DNA of 30,696 bases. It comes from Proteobacteria bacterium UBA7821. GTDB lineage: Bacteria; Pseudomonadota; Gammaproteobacteria; Comchoanobacterales; Comchoanobacteraceae. The notes beneath the pieces were generated by a model. The model worked only from the letters and a program-made list of their open reading frames with translations, made no database searches and had not been told where the DNA came from. Shown one piece after another: positions 1 through 7,951 of this stretch. The stretch is from contig DLBP01000065.1 in the NCBI GenBank assembly GCA_002480165.1, positions 1 through 30,696 of the forward strand, in the 5' to 3' direction. A program made the position numbers and the translations under genes. The stretch's first letter is position 1. Each line of letters opens with the position of its first letter.

Positions 1-780
1 CGCCCGCACTACCAAATACTTGAGATCAGCCCAAGCCGAATCGCTGAGCAACAACAAGTCCTTAAACAAGCAATGACTCAAGACCAGCACAGTATCGAAT
101 GGATCGATACGCTACCCAAGCATTCCGTTAACGGTGTTGTGATTGCAAATGAAGTACTCGACGCCATCTGTTTTGAGCGATTTAGGTATACAAATGGCAC
201 CATCGAACTGTGTCATGTAGACGACGATTTTCAACCACACTTCCGCCCATGGCATCCAAAAGACAACAGCCTTGACTACCTACTAAGCACCAGCTCGTCT
301 TGGCCCGATGGCTACACGAATGAGATTCGACCCCTGACACACGCATGGATCACTGGCTTAGCAGAGGCACTGGCATCCGGCGCTATTTTTATTCTAGATT
401 ATGGTTATGGTCAAAGAGAATACTATCATCCAGAACGAATCAATGGGTCGCTTCGGTGTTATCATCAACACACAACAAACATTAACCCGTTTATTCATTT
501 AGGACAACAAGACATCACCTGTGATGTTGACTTCACTGCTGTGGCCATGGCCGCAACAGATAACCAACTGACCGTAGAAGGTTACTTATCACAAGCCAAC
601 TACTTGATGAACTCTGGCTGTCATCAGCTCCTGCGTAACTGCAATCCGCAAGCACTCCAGCAGGCCAAACAAGTATTCATGCCAAATCACATGGGAGACC
701 GATTTAAAATCATCGGCCTAAGCAAACACATACCGCCGCTCGAACACTTTAACCAATACAACCAAAATCATCTATTATAA
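1..780 (+). CDS. SAM-dependent methyltransferase, MidA/NDUFAF7 family (5'-truncated by window)
   Basis: The frame is open from base 1. The residues before the first ATG at 73 (HYQILEISPSRIAEQQ) match the family's conserved ILE-S-LR-Q segment, so the gene begins upstream of the window and 73 is not its start. Visible family motifs are ANEVLDAICFERF (the NE-LDA motif), LDYGYGQREYYHPER, the G-L-CY-H segment, and GQQDITCDVDFTAVA. NDUFAF7/MidA proteins are class I methyltransferases. The mitochondrial member methylates an arginine of a complex I subunit, whereas the bacterial substrate is generally unknown. The SAM-binding glycine loop should lie in the missing N-terminal part. The stop codon is followed by about 90 bases before grpE, which has its own promoter. 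Confidence 0.88.
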   Translation, partial: RPHYQILEISPSRIAEQQQVLKQAMTQDQHSIEWIDTLPKHSVNGVVIANEVLDAICFERFRYTNGTIELCHVDDDFQPHFRPWHPKDNSLDYLLSTSSSWPDGYTNEIRPLTHAWITGLAEALASGAIFILDYGYGQREYYHPERINGSLRCYHQHTTNINPFIHLGQQDITCDVDFTAVAMAATDNQLTVEGYLSQANYLMNSGCHQLLRNCNPQALQQAKQVFMPNHMGDRFKIIGLSKHIPPLEHFNQYNQNHLL

Positions 781-801
781 CTCACTGTTTGCGTCAACCA
801 A

Positions 802-829
802 CTTGAAAAAAACCAATTGATCACTATAT
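802..829 (+). promoter_or_regulatory. sigma32-like heat-shock promoter of grpE
   Basis: CTTGAAA at 802-808 matches the sigma32 -35 consensus exactly. After 13 bases comes CACTATAT at 822-829, which agrees with the -10 consensus CCCCATNT at the C1, C3, A5, T6 and T8 positions. It lies about 40 bases before the grpE start. A TATAAT at 831-836 has no properly spaced sigma70 -35 element. Confidence 0.6.
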
Positions 830-868
830 GTATAATTGAAAACTCACTGACAAGACATGAGGTATAGC

Positions 869-1444
869 ATGACCAAAATCAAAGAACCAATCGACTCTAC
901 TGAACTTGAACAACCAACTGATAATCCATCTGAATGCCTAACAACTAAAGTCAGACAGCTAGAAGATCAAATCCAAACACTACAAGACGATCTTGAGAAA
1001 AGCAAAGACAAACAGATGCGTCTTTTAGCCGACTCAACCAACCGAGAAAGACAACACCAAGAGAAAGTCAAACAAACAAGAGAGTATGCGCTCACGCAGT
1101 TTTCAGAGCAGCTAATTCACGTATTGGATGCTCTTGAAAGCGGCCTTAGCCACATTCCCCAACCAGCTGACAATCAGGAGTTAACCGCACTTAAAACAGG
1201 GTTAGACATGACACAAAAGATGCTGTTGAAACTCCTGGAGGATCATGGCCTAAAAACAATCAACACACAGGACTGTTTATTTGATGCCAAGGTACACGAG
1301 GCCATCGGAACAACCTGTGACAGTGAACAACCCAACAACTGGATTACTGATACGATTCAAAAAGGCTACCAACTCAAAGACCGGCTAGTCAGACCGGCTA
1401 GAGTAATCATCAATCAACTGACTGAAAAAAAACAGAGCACTTGA
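869..1444 (+). CDS. grpE: Nucleotide exchange factor GrpE
   Basis: GrpE is the cytoplasmic exchange factor that releases ADP from DnaK, and it acts as a dimer. The 191-residue product has an acidic N-terminus, then a long charged heptad-rich coiled coil (about residues 26-85, for example VRQLEDQIQTLQDDLEKSK), a four-helix dimer segment, and a C-terminal beta domain ending near RLVRPARVIINQL, which is typical of the family. I chose ATG 869 over the in-frame ATG 857 because GAGG at 859-862 sits six bases before 869, while 857 has no ribosome-binding site and overlaps that motif. It is followed by dnaK on the same strand and is probably under heat-shock control. Confidence 0.95.
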   Translation: MTKIKEPIDSTELEQPTDNPSECLTTKVRQLEDQIQTLQDDLEKSKDKQMRLLADSTNRERQHQEKVKQTREYALTQFSEQLIHVLDALESGLSHIPQPADNQELTALKTGLDMTQKMLLKLLEDHGLKTINTQDCLFDAKVHEAIGTTCDSEQPNNWITDTIQKGYQLKDRLVRPARVIINQLTEKKQST

Positions 1445-1513
1445 TTTTATATGACTCATCCTTATATATAGTTTGAGACTGTATTAACCAAATAAAACGA
1501 TAGGAGATAAACA

Positions 1514-3439
1514 ATGGCACAGGTAATAGGCATCGATTTAGGCACAACCAACTCTTGTGTATCAGTGTTCACTAGCGGGTCAGCAGAAGTTTGCCCAAAT
1601 GAACAAGGTAACCAAACAACCCCATCATGCATTAGCTTGACAGAGCAAGAACGCTTAGTTGGCGATCCTGCAAGACGACAAATTGTCGCTAACCCAGACA
1701 ATACATTTTACGAATGGAAGCGTATCATCGGGAGTTCTTACGATGAAATCAAAGATAAGGTCAACTTAGGCTACCCGATCAAAAAAGCAAAAAATGGCGA
1801 TGCTGTTATCCCCGTAACCGAGGATGGTAAAGAGGACCAGTGGCACGCAGAGAAGTTTTCTGCCATCATTTTACAAAAAATGAAGCAATACGCAGAAAGC
1901 CATACTGGCCAAGCAGTGACTCAAGCTGTTATTACAGTGCCAGCATACTTTAACGACCGTCAACGACAAGCTACCAAAGATGCTGGTAAGATTGCCGGAT
2001 TAGAAGTATTGAGAATCATTAATGAGCCAACTGCTGCTGCACTTGCCTATGGCCTAGATAAGAGTAGCGATGAGCAAAAAATCGCGGTATACGATTTGGG
2101 TGGTGGTACTTTTGATGTGTCTATCATTGAAATTCAAAATATAGACGGTGAAAAGTCATTTGAGGTGTTGTCGACCAATGGTGACACACACCTAGGGGGC
2201 GCTAACTTTGACCAGGCGCTAATTGACTACATTGCTAGTGAATTTAAAAAAGAAAATGGCATTGATTTAACCAAAGACCAACAAGCACTGCAGCGCTTGA
2301 AAGAAGCAGCAGAAAAGGCTAAAAAAGAGCTATCATCGACTAACCATACAGAAGTTAGCCTCCCATTTATCACGATGGACAGCACTGGCCCCAAACACTT
2401 AAGTGTCAAAGTGAGCCGATCCAAATTCGAATCACTCGTTGAAGATTTGGTTAAAAACACACTTAAGCCATGTGAGATAGCTTTAAAAGATGCTGGTCTA
2501 AAAGCAAGTGATATCGACAACGTCATTTTAGTCGGCGGTCAAACACGGATGCCGAAAGTTCAGGATTCTGTCAAAGATTTTTTTGGGAAAGAGCCTCGAA
2601 AAGATGTCAACCCAGATGAAGCGGTTGCTATGGGTGCTGCTATCCAAGGTGCGGTACTATCTGGTAATGTTTCTGACATCCTACTGCTTGACGTAACACC
2701 ATTATCCCTCGGCCTTGAGACCATGGGTGGCGTGATGACCAAGCTCATCGAGAAAAACACAACCATACCGACTAAAAAATCACAGACCTTCTCCACGGCT
2801 GAAGACAATCAAACCATGGTGACTGTTCATGTACTACAGGGTGAGCGGAACATGGCGTCTGCTAACAAATCGTTAGGCCAGTTCAACTTGTCTGACATCC
2901 CACCAGCACCTCGTGGTATGCCACAAATTGAAGTGACCTTTGATATCGATACCAATGGTATACTCCATGTGTCAGCTAAAGATAAAGCATCTGGGAAAGA
3001 GCAAAAAATCGTCATCAAGTCCTCTGGTGGTTTGTCTGATCAAGAAATTGAGAAGATGGTCAAGGACGCAGAAGACAATGCTGAAGCGGATCAAAAATTT
3101 CAGGAGCTGACGACACTACGTAATGAAGCAGAGGGTCTAATCCACGCGACAGAAAAAGCCATGAAGGATCTGGGCGATGACAAATTAGATGCTGGTGAAA
3201 AGGAGCAAGTCAATGCTGCTATCGGCGATCTAAGAGAGCGGTTGAAATCGGATGACTTCGATGCGATTAAACAGGCACAAGAGACACTTCAACAAGCATC
3301 TCATAAAATGTCTGAGAAACTGTATCAACAGCAAGCTAATGCGGCACAAACCGACAGCCAGCCTAGCCAAGAAGCTGCGGCACCAGAGGGTGATAATGTG
3401 GTCGATGCTGAGTTTGAAGAAGTTGATGACAAAAAATAA
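1514..3439 (+). CDS. dnaK: Molecular chaperone DnaK (Hsp70)
   Basis: ATP-dependent Hsp70 chaperone of 641 residues, the normal bacterial length. The nucleotide-binding domain shows all three Hsp70 signatures: GIDLGTTNSCV near residue 6, VYDLGGGTFDVS near 195, and VILVGGQTRMPKV near 340. The interdomain linker DILLLDVTPLSLGLE leads into the substrate-binding domain, which ends in an Ala/Gln-rich tail and an acidic EFEEVDDKK C-terminus. TAGGAG stands about eight bases before the ATG. A weak sigma70-like pair (TTGATT at 1441, TATATA at 1465) in the 69-base gap could give dnaK its own transcript. It works with GrpE upstream and the DnaJ downstream. Confidence 0.98.
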   Translation: MAQVIGIDLGTTNSCVSVFTSGSAEVCPNEQGNQTTPSCISLTEQERLVGDPARRQIVANPDNTFYEWKRIIGSSYDEIKDKVNLGYPIKKAKNGDAVIPVTEDGKEDQWHAEKFSAIILQKMKQYAESHTGQAVTQAVITVPAYFNDRQRQATKDAGKIAGLEVLRIINEPTAAALAYGLDKSSDEQKIAVYDLGGGTFDVSIIEIQNIDGEKSFEVLSTNGDTHLGGANFDQALIDYIASEFKKENGIDLTKDQQALQRLKEAAEKAKKELSSTNHTEVSLPFITMDSTGPKHLSVKVSRSKFESLVEDLVKNTLKPCEIALKDAGLKASDIDNVILVGGQTRMPKVQDSVKDFFGKEPRKDVNPDEAVAMGAAIQGAVLSGNVSDILLLDVTPLSLGLETMGGVMTKLIEKNTTIPTKKSQTFSTAEDNQTMVTVHVLQGERNMASANKSLGQFNLSDIPPAPRGMPQIEVTFDIDTNGILHVSAKDKASGKEQKIVIKSSGGLSDQEIEKMVKDAEDNAEADQKFQELTTLRNEAEGLIHATEKAMKDLGDDKLDAGEKEQVNAAIGDLRERLKSDDFDAIKQAQETLQQASHKMSEKLYQQQANAAQTDSQPSQEAAAPEGDNVVDAEFEEVDDKK

Positions 3440-3454
3440 ACCGCTAGAATATAT

Positions 3455-3484
3455 AAACAGCACCGCTCTAGGGCGGTGTTGTTT
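3455..3484 (+). terminator. Hairpin between dnaK and dnaJ (weak terminator or attenuator)
   Basis: A 12-base-pair stem with one G-U pair runs from 3455-3466 (core CAGCACCGC) to 3473-3484 (core GCGGTGTTG) around the six-base loop TCTAGG. The T run is short and part of the stem, so termination is probably partial, leaving dnaJ expressed at a lower level than dnaK. Confidence 0.5.
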
Positions 3485-3515
3485 ATTGGTTTCAATACAT
3501 TAGGAATGGTATACA

Positions 3516-4553
3516 ATGTCGAATAAACGTGATTATTATGAAGTGCTAGGGATTGATAAAGGTGCTGATGAAGCCGATATCAAAAAAGCTTTTAAGAAAA
3601 AAGCCATGAAGCATCACCCTGACCGTAATAAATCTGATCCCCAGGCAGAAAACAAATTCAAAGAAATCAATGAAGCCTATGAAATTCTTTCTAACCCGAG
3701 AACCAAACAACAGTATGATCAATTTGGGACAGCGGACCCGATGGGTGGTGGTTCTGGACAAGGCTTTCAAGATGTTAGCGATATATTCAGTGAAATATTT
3801 GGTGACATGGGTGATATGTTTGGTGGTGGGCAACGTCAGCAGCGACAAAAAGGTAAGAACATACAATACCAAAAAGCCATCACACTTGAGCAAGCTTTTG
3901 CTGGCTGTTCAGTCGATATCAATATCCCTGCAACAAAAGTATGCCCCCACTGCCGTGGGCAAGGTGTTGTGACGATACAACAAGGGTTTATTGCCATGCA
4001 ACAAACCTGCCCAAGTTGTCAAGGATCAGGTCAAATCAGAGACCCAAATGGAAAAGACCGAAAGCTGACTGTTAAGATACCTAAAGGCGTATCGACAGGA
4101 GACCGAATTCGTGTTAATGGAGAGGGCTACAGCAGTGCGGGCGGTCACAAAGGTGACTTGTTTGTATCCGTTGAAGTCAAACCACACCATTTATTTGAAC
4201 GAGAGGACTCCAACCTCATCTGCGAGGTACCGGTTGATATCGTTGCCGCATCGCTTGGTGCAACCATTGATGTTCCAACACTCGATGGTCGTGTCCAATT
4301 AAAAATACCGTCTGAAACTCAGAATGGTCGATTATTCAGACTTAGAGGCAAAGGCATGCCAAGCCTTCGAACAAGAGATAGCAGTGGTGATTTAATTTGC
4401 AAGATTTGTGTCGAGACACCCGTCAGGCTCAATGTCGAGCAAAAGAACCTGTTACAACAACTCGGCGAGTCCATGCGAGCAAGTGGTGTTCATAAGAACA
4501 CACCCAAAATGAAAAACTGGGTAAACAGCATTAAAAGCTTCTTCTCTGATTAG
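3516..4553 (+). CDS. dnaJ: DnaJ co-chaperone with a two-repeat zinc finger
   Basis: Hsp40 partner that stimulates DnaK ATPase and delivers substrates. The J domain (residues 1-70) has the HPD motif at 34-36. A Gly/Phe-rich linker covers about 71-115, and C-terminal beta-sandwich domains follow residue 183. The cysteine-rich region carries only two CxxCxGxG repeats, CPHCRGQG at 143-150 and CPSCQGSG at 165-172, instead of four. Spacing and flanks (QQGFIAMQQTCP) match repeats 2 and 3 of E. coli DnaJ, which form zinc centre II. Repeats 1 and 4, which form centre I, are absent. This accounts for the length of 345 rather than about 375 residues. The frame is clean, so it reads as a stable variant. 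AGGA lies ten bases upstream of the ATG, and the stop is five bases from the convergent PstS-like gene. Confidence 0.95.
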   Translation: MSNKRDYYEVLGIDKGADEADIKKAFKKKAMKHHPDRNKSDPQAENKFKEINEAYEILSNPRTKQQYDQFGTADPMGGGSGQGFQDVSDIFSEIFGDMGDMFGGGQRQQRQKGKNIQYQKAITLEQAFAGCSVDINIPATKVCPHCRGQGVVTIQQGFIAMQQTCPSCQGSGQIRDPNGKDRKLTVKIPKGVSTGDRIRVNGEGYSSAGGHKGDLFVSVEVKPHHLFEREDSNLICEVPVDIVAASLGATIDVPTLDGRVQLKIPSETQNGRLFRLRGKGMPSLRTRDSSGDLICKICVETPVRLNVEQKNLLQQLGESMRASGVHKNTPKMKNWVNSIKSFFSD

Positions 4554-4558
4554 AGGGG

Positions 4559-5554
4559 TTAGCCGTTACTCTGTTCATGTAAACTGGAGACAAATCCCCA
4601 GTTTTCAAAGCTACCGCCCTCATCAAGAACATCGTGGCTTAGGAACATATTCATGAGCTGTTCAACGTTAGCAACCGTCTTCAAGTGATCTTGCTTAACG
4701 TATAGATAAATGCCTTGTACCAATGGGTACTGATTGTTGTCGATGGTTTTAGCCGTAGGTAGAACCGCATCGATTGCAATTGGTTCAAGCAGACTCCCAT
4801 AGGTCAATAAATCTGAATTCATCATCAGCGCAATGGCATCATCGTTTTGCAATAAGCTTCTGATTGCCATCTCAACATTGGGCAGTGTTCTCCAAGCCCC
4901 ATCTTGCCGAATAGATTTACAGATAACGTCATATTGCCTTGGGTTTGAGGCTGCTATTTTAGCCAATTGCTCAAATGACTGGCACCCCGCTTCAACACCA
5001 GACTCAACCAGTGATTTTCTAGCAGTAGACTCATTTTCAGGGCCATAAATAATGATGCGCTGATCGGGTAGACTTGGGTCTATATCAGACCAAAACAAGT
5101 GATTATTGAGTACAAGCTTATTCGTATCATCTGGAACATACTTAGCCAGAGCCAGATACAGGTGTTTCGGTGTTAAGGTGAATGTCTTATTGGCTTTAGC
5201 ACTCACCAGAACTGCGGCATCTTTGCCAAGATGGAATTCTAGCGCGGTCACCTGGTTCGCTTCACAGGCTTTTTTTTCAGCGTCAGTCATCTGTCTTGAG
5301 GCAATCAACATATCGGGGGTATCCAAACCGTTACCCGCACACAGAAAATCGATGCCAAGTTTGTTGTTGATCTGATCAACTTGTGGCGCTACTTTGCCTC
5401 TCATTTTAAAGTCATTGGCCAATATGGTAGAAAACGAGGCAACTTCATGACTAGCAACGACACTCACGTACTCACGATCAACCGCACTGAGGTGAGCGGT
5501 TTGCAAACAAATTAAACAGATCAGACAGGACAAGCAAGATGGTAACTTTCGCAT
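4559..5554 (-). CDS. PstS-like periplasmic phosphate/anion-binding protein
   Basis: 331 residues beginning MRKLPSCLSC, with a hydrophobic, Cys-rich signal segment (about residues 5-24) followed by a mature part starting near AVDREYVSV. The layout resembles PstS-family solute-binding proteins: an N-terminal lobe with DMLIASRQMTDAEK (the S-RpMt-E motif), a middle segment LFWSDIDPSLPDQRI like the family's W--I-P--p---I block, and a C-terminal part with YPLVQGIYLYVKQDH. I chose ATG 5554 because the signal peptide starts there; the frame extends to 5623 but would add 23 residues that spoil it. No pstCAB permease genes are adjacent, so it may work with a distant transporter or have another periplasmic role. 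Phosphate as ligand is inferred from the family. Confidence 0.75.
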   Translation of the reverse strand: MRKLPSCLSCLICLICLQTAHLSAVDREYVSVVASHEVASFSTILANDFKMRGKVAPQVDQINNKLGIDFLCAGNGLDTPDMLIASRQMTDAEKKACEANQVTALEFHLGKDAAVLVSAKANKTFTLTPKHLYLALAKYVPDDTNKLVLNNHLFWSDIDPSLPDQRIIIYGPENESTARKSLVESGVEAGCQSFEQLAKIAASNPRQYDVICKSIRQDGAWRTLPNVEMAIRSLLQNDDAIALMMNSDLLTYGSLLEPIAIDAVLPTAKTIDNNQYPLVQGIYLYVKQDHLKTVANVEQLMNMFLSHDVLDEGGSFENWGFVSSLHEQSNG

Positions 5555-5667
5555 AGGAAGCCTTATTTGAAATTCTTTATAATTATACTCCATCAGCAGT
5601 AATAGGCAAATATTTGCTGGCAATTCTCAAAAAAGATACTGTTTAAATTAGCTTTTCGATTAATCCA

Positions 5668-5696
5668 TTGATTTTTTGGCTGTGACAGAGTATGAT
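5668..5696 (+). promoter_or_regulatory. sigma70-type promoter of the COG0523 GTPase gene
   Basis: TTGATT at 5668-5673, a 17-base spacer and TATGAT at 5691-5696. Initiation near 5703 would give a leader of about 20 bases before ATG 5725. I saw no clear Zur palindrome nearby. Confidence 0.5.
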
Positions 5697-5724
5697 TTAG
5701 CTTTGACACAAAGGCAAATCCGAC

Positions 5725-6939
5725 ATGAAAAAACTTCCTGTTACCCTTTTGTCAGGCTTTTTAGGTTCTGGCAAAACCACATTACTCAATCACATTTTAA
5801 ACAACAACCAACAACTAAAAATAGCCGTTATTGTCAATGATATGTCTGACATTAACATCGATTCACAGATGATTAAAAAAAACAGCAGTGCGCTAACCCG
5901 AACGCAAGAGAAGTTGGTTGAGATGTCCAATGGCTGCATATGCTGTACGCTAAGAGAAGATTTATTAGTAGAAATAAGGCAACTGGCCACCAATCATGAT
6001 TTTGACTACTTAGTCATTGAGTCAACTGGGATTAGTGAACCACTGCCAGTTGCAGAGACGTTTACATTCGAAGATGAAGCGGGTGTCAGCTTATCAGATA
6101 TTGCAACACTAGATACAATGGTTACCGTTATTGATGCGGTTAACTTCCTAACAAACATCGAATCAATTGAGTCATTAAAAGACATCAATTGGCAAACAGA
6201 TGATCAAGACCAAAGAAACGTTGCTCACCTGTTAGTCGACCAAGTTGAATTCGCTAATGTGATTGTCATCAATAAAATTGATAACCTATCGTCCGCTGAA
6301 CTGAAGCAGGTCAAACGCGTGATTAAGGCGCTCAACCCTGATGCAAAATGTCTTGATACAAACTATGCCAACATTGCACTAGCTGAGATTATCAATACTG
6401 GCTTATTTAGTTTTGATAAAGCTGCCGAATCCCCAGGCTGGCTCAAAGAAATGCGAGGTGAGCACATCCCTGAAAGTGAGGAATACAACATCTCAAGTCT
6501 GAGTTATCGAATCAATCGACCATTTCATCCGACCAGATTTTTAAACTTCATCAACACTGACTTAAAGGGTGTCTACCGTGTGAAGGGTTTTTTTTGGTTA
6601 TCAACACAAATGGATCTGGTGGGTCAGATCAATGGCGCTGGCAACTTAGCCGAAATATCCCCTGTTGGCAGATGGCTTGCTGCAGTACCTGAGAGTGAGT
6701 GGGACATTGATGATGAAGAAACGAAACAGTCTATTAAAGAAAACTGGGATACAGTCTATGGTGACCGGCGACAGGAACTGGTATTTATTGGTATTGATAT
6801 CGATAAAGACTTTATCCGACACCACTTAGACAACTGTCTACTAACTGATACTGAGTATGCGGCTGGCCCAAACACCTGGAAAGATCATGATGACCCATTT
6901 GGTCAGTGGTCAACAGAAGAAATCAAAACGGGAACCTGA
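5725..6939 (+). CDS. COG0523 GTP-dependent metallochaperone (CobW/Zng1 family, YciC/ZigA-like)
   Basis: G3E-family P-loop GTPase of 404 residues, a group that inserts or traffics metals such as zinc. Walker A is GFLGSGKT at 11-18, the metal-binding CxCC motif is CICC at 71-74, ESTGISEP follows near residue 99, and the guanine-specificity motif is INKID. The C-terminal CobW_C domain (from about residue 250) includes HPTRFLNFI, RVKGFFWLST and DRRQELVFIGIDID, which resemble the YciC/ZigA branch linked to zinc limitation. The family is clear; zinc as substrate is inferred. It is probably monocistronic, ending 14 bases from the convergent luxR-like gene. Confidence 0.88.
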   Translation: MKKLPVTLLSGFLGSGKTTLLNHILNNNQQLKIAVIVNDMSDINIDSQMIKKNSSALTRTQEKLVEMSNGCICCTLREDLLVEIRQLATNHDFDYLVIESTGISEPLPVAETFTFEDEAGVSLSDIATLDTMVTVIDAVNFLTNIESIESLKDINWQTDDQDQRNVAHLLVDQVEFANVIVINKIDNLSSAELKQVKRVIKALNPDAKCLDTNYANIALAEIINTGLFSFDKAAESPGWLKEMRGEHIPESEEYNISSLSYRINRPFHPTRFLNFINTDLKGVYRVKGFFWLSTQMDLVGQINGAGNLAEISPVGRWLAAVPESEWDIDDEETKQSIKENWDTVYGDRRQELVFIGIDIDKDFIRHHLDNCLLTDTEYAAGPNTWKDHDDPFGQWSTEEIKTGT

Positions 6940-6953
6940 TTCAAGCGGTCTAG

Positions 6954-7328
6954 TCAGAACACCTGTACTTGTGAGAAATTGATTTGTGTAAACACAGTGA
7001 TTAGATCTTTTTTCTTTCGCACCCCAATTTTATCTTTGACGTTTTTCAGGTAAAATTCGATTGTTCTTGCCGACAAGTTGAGTTCTTCCCCAATTGCTTT
7101 CATACTCATGCCGAGTAGGCAGAGTTGGATGCACTCTGCTTCTCTTTGAGTTAGATAGATCCCTTCCCAAGCTTGACTCAAATGGTACTGTTTTGGCTTA
7201 GAGACTGAGCCAGGGATGGGGTCTTGATCTCGACGGCTGTATTGATCGCCTATTAAGGTTAAACCAAAAAAATATTGTTCATCATGGCTATTTTCAACCT
7301 CTTTAACAATGATATCCCAGTACGACAT
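6954..7328 (-). CDS. Small LuxR-type DNA-binding regulator
   Basis: 124 residues. The C-terminal half is a LuxR/FixJ-type helix-turn-helix: YLTQREAECIQLCLLGMSM, AIGEELNLSARTIEFYL, KDKIGVRKKKDLI. The N-terminal 55 residues or so are polar and too short for an autoinducer-binding or receiver domain, so this is a HTH-only or 'solo' regulator whose signal, if any, cannot be read. A G-rich ribosome-binding site (AGGGGGG) precedes the ATG. A minus-strand TTGACT at 7404-7399, followed after 16 bases by TATTAA, could be its promoter, and it overlaps inverted repeats that could serve as an operator. It is divergent from def-fmt, which is a possible target. Confidence 0.8.
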   Translation of the reverse strand: MSYWDIIVKEVENSHDEQYFFGLTLIGDQYSRRDQDPIPGSVSKPKQYHLSQAWEGIYLTQREAECIQLCLLGMSMKAIGEELNLSARTIEFYLKNVKDKIGVRKKKDLITVFTQINFSQVQVF

Positions 7329-7345
7329 ATTCCCCCCTGCTCAAG

Positions 7346-7380
7346 TTAATGCGTATTCGCATAGATCAATAATGCATTAA
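7346..7380. promoter_or_regulatory. Inverted repeats in the luxR-like/def divergent region (candidate operator)
   Basis: TTAATGC at 7346-7352 is mirrored by GCATTAA at 7374-7380. Nested within are ATGCG-TATT-CGCAT at 7349-7362 and the perfect palindrome TAATGCATTA at 7370-7379. They lie between the start codons of the LuxR-type gene and def, overlapping or just downstream of the regulator's likely -10. Binding by the adjacent regulator is inference. Confidence 0.35.
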
Positions 7381-7444
7381 TACATGGATTTGAATATCAG
7401 TCAATATGTGCTATTGTATTAACAGTCAAAACGCACAGGACATA

Positions 7445-7951
7445 ATGGCCATCTACCCTATTCTTCAGTACCCAGATCCTCGACTGTCACAAGCTGGGCA
7501 AGTTGTGACAGATTTTTCTGATGCGACTCAAATAATTATTGATAACATGATCGAGACACACTATGCGCAAAAAAATTGTGCAGCGCTTGCAGCCACTCAG
7601 CTTGGTATTCCCTTACAAATAACGGTTATTGACTTCAGTGAAGAAAAAAATGATTTACTGGTCTTGGTCAACCCAGTCCTGACACCCGTTGGCACTCAGA
7701 CAACCTGTACAAAAGAAGGCTGCATGTCAGTTGGCTTATACACCAATCAACACATCCAAGCCAAAGTCGAGCGTGCTGAGACAATCTTGGTCAAAGCCCA
7801 AGACCGCTATGGCCAACCAATAGAATTTGAAGCGGATGGATTTCTTGCCAAATGCATTCAGCACGAATGCGATCACCTACATGGCAAAATATTTCTTGAC
7901 CATCTCAAGCAAGTTACTCGTCAGATTTTAGAGAAAAAGATTAGAAAATGA
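7445..7951 (+). CDS. def: Peptide deformylase
   Basis: Cytoplasmic metalloenzyme that removes the formyl group from nascent N-terminal methionine. The 168-residue product carries motif II EGCMS at 91-95 (metal-ligand Cys93) and motif III HECDH at 140-144 (His140, Glu141, His144), so the catalytic set is complete. Motif I, usually GxGLAAxQ, reads CAALAATQ at 45-52: the Gln is kept but both glycines are replaced. I chose ATG 7445, which has AGGA just upstream and gives the typical MAIYPILQYPDPRL start; the frame extends to 7406 without a ribosome-binding site. The stop overlaps the fmt start as ATGA, so the pair is translationally coupled. Confidence 0.92.
   Translation: MAIYPILQYPDPRLSQAGQVVTDFSDATQIIIDNMIETHYAQKNCAALAATQLGIPLQITVIDFSEEKNDLLVLVNPVLTPVGTQTTCTKEGCMSVGLYTNQHIQAKVERAETILVKAQDRYGQPIEFEADGFLAKCIQHECDHLHGKIFLDHLKQVTRQILEKKIRK

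Noticed and set aside
831..836. Perfect TATAAT before grpE as a sigma70 -10
   Set aside because: The nearest TTGAAA ends 22 bases upstream and no other -35 is well spaced; the sigma32 reading is better.
2227..2526. Antisense ORF inside dnaK, and similar long antisense ORFs within dnaK, putA, aspS and rhlE
   Set aside because: They are shadows of strongly coding frames, with no ribosome-binding site, no family motif and low-complexity composition.
5703..5708. TTGACA just before the COG0523 gene as a -35 element
   Set aside because: It is only 17 bases from the start codon, leaving no room for a -10 and leader; the upstream TTGATT/TATGAT pair fits better.
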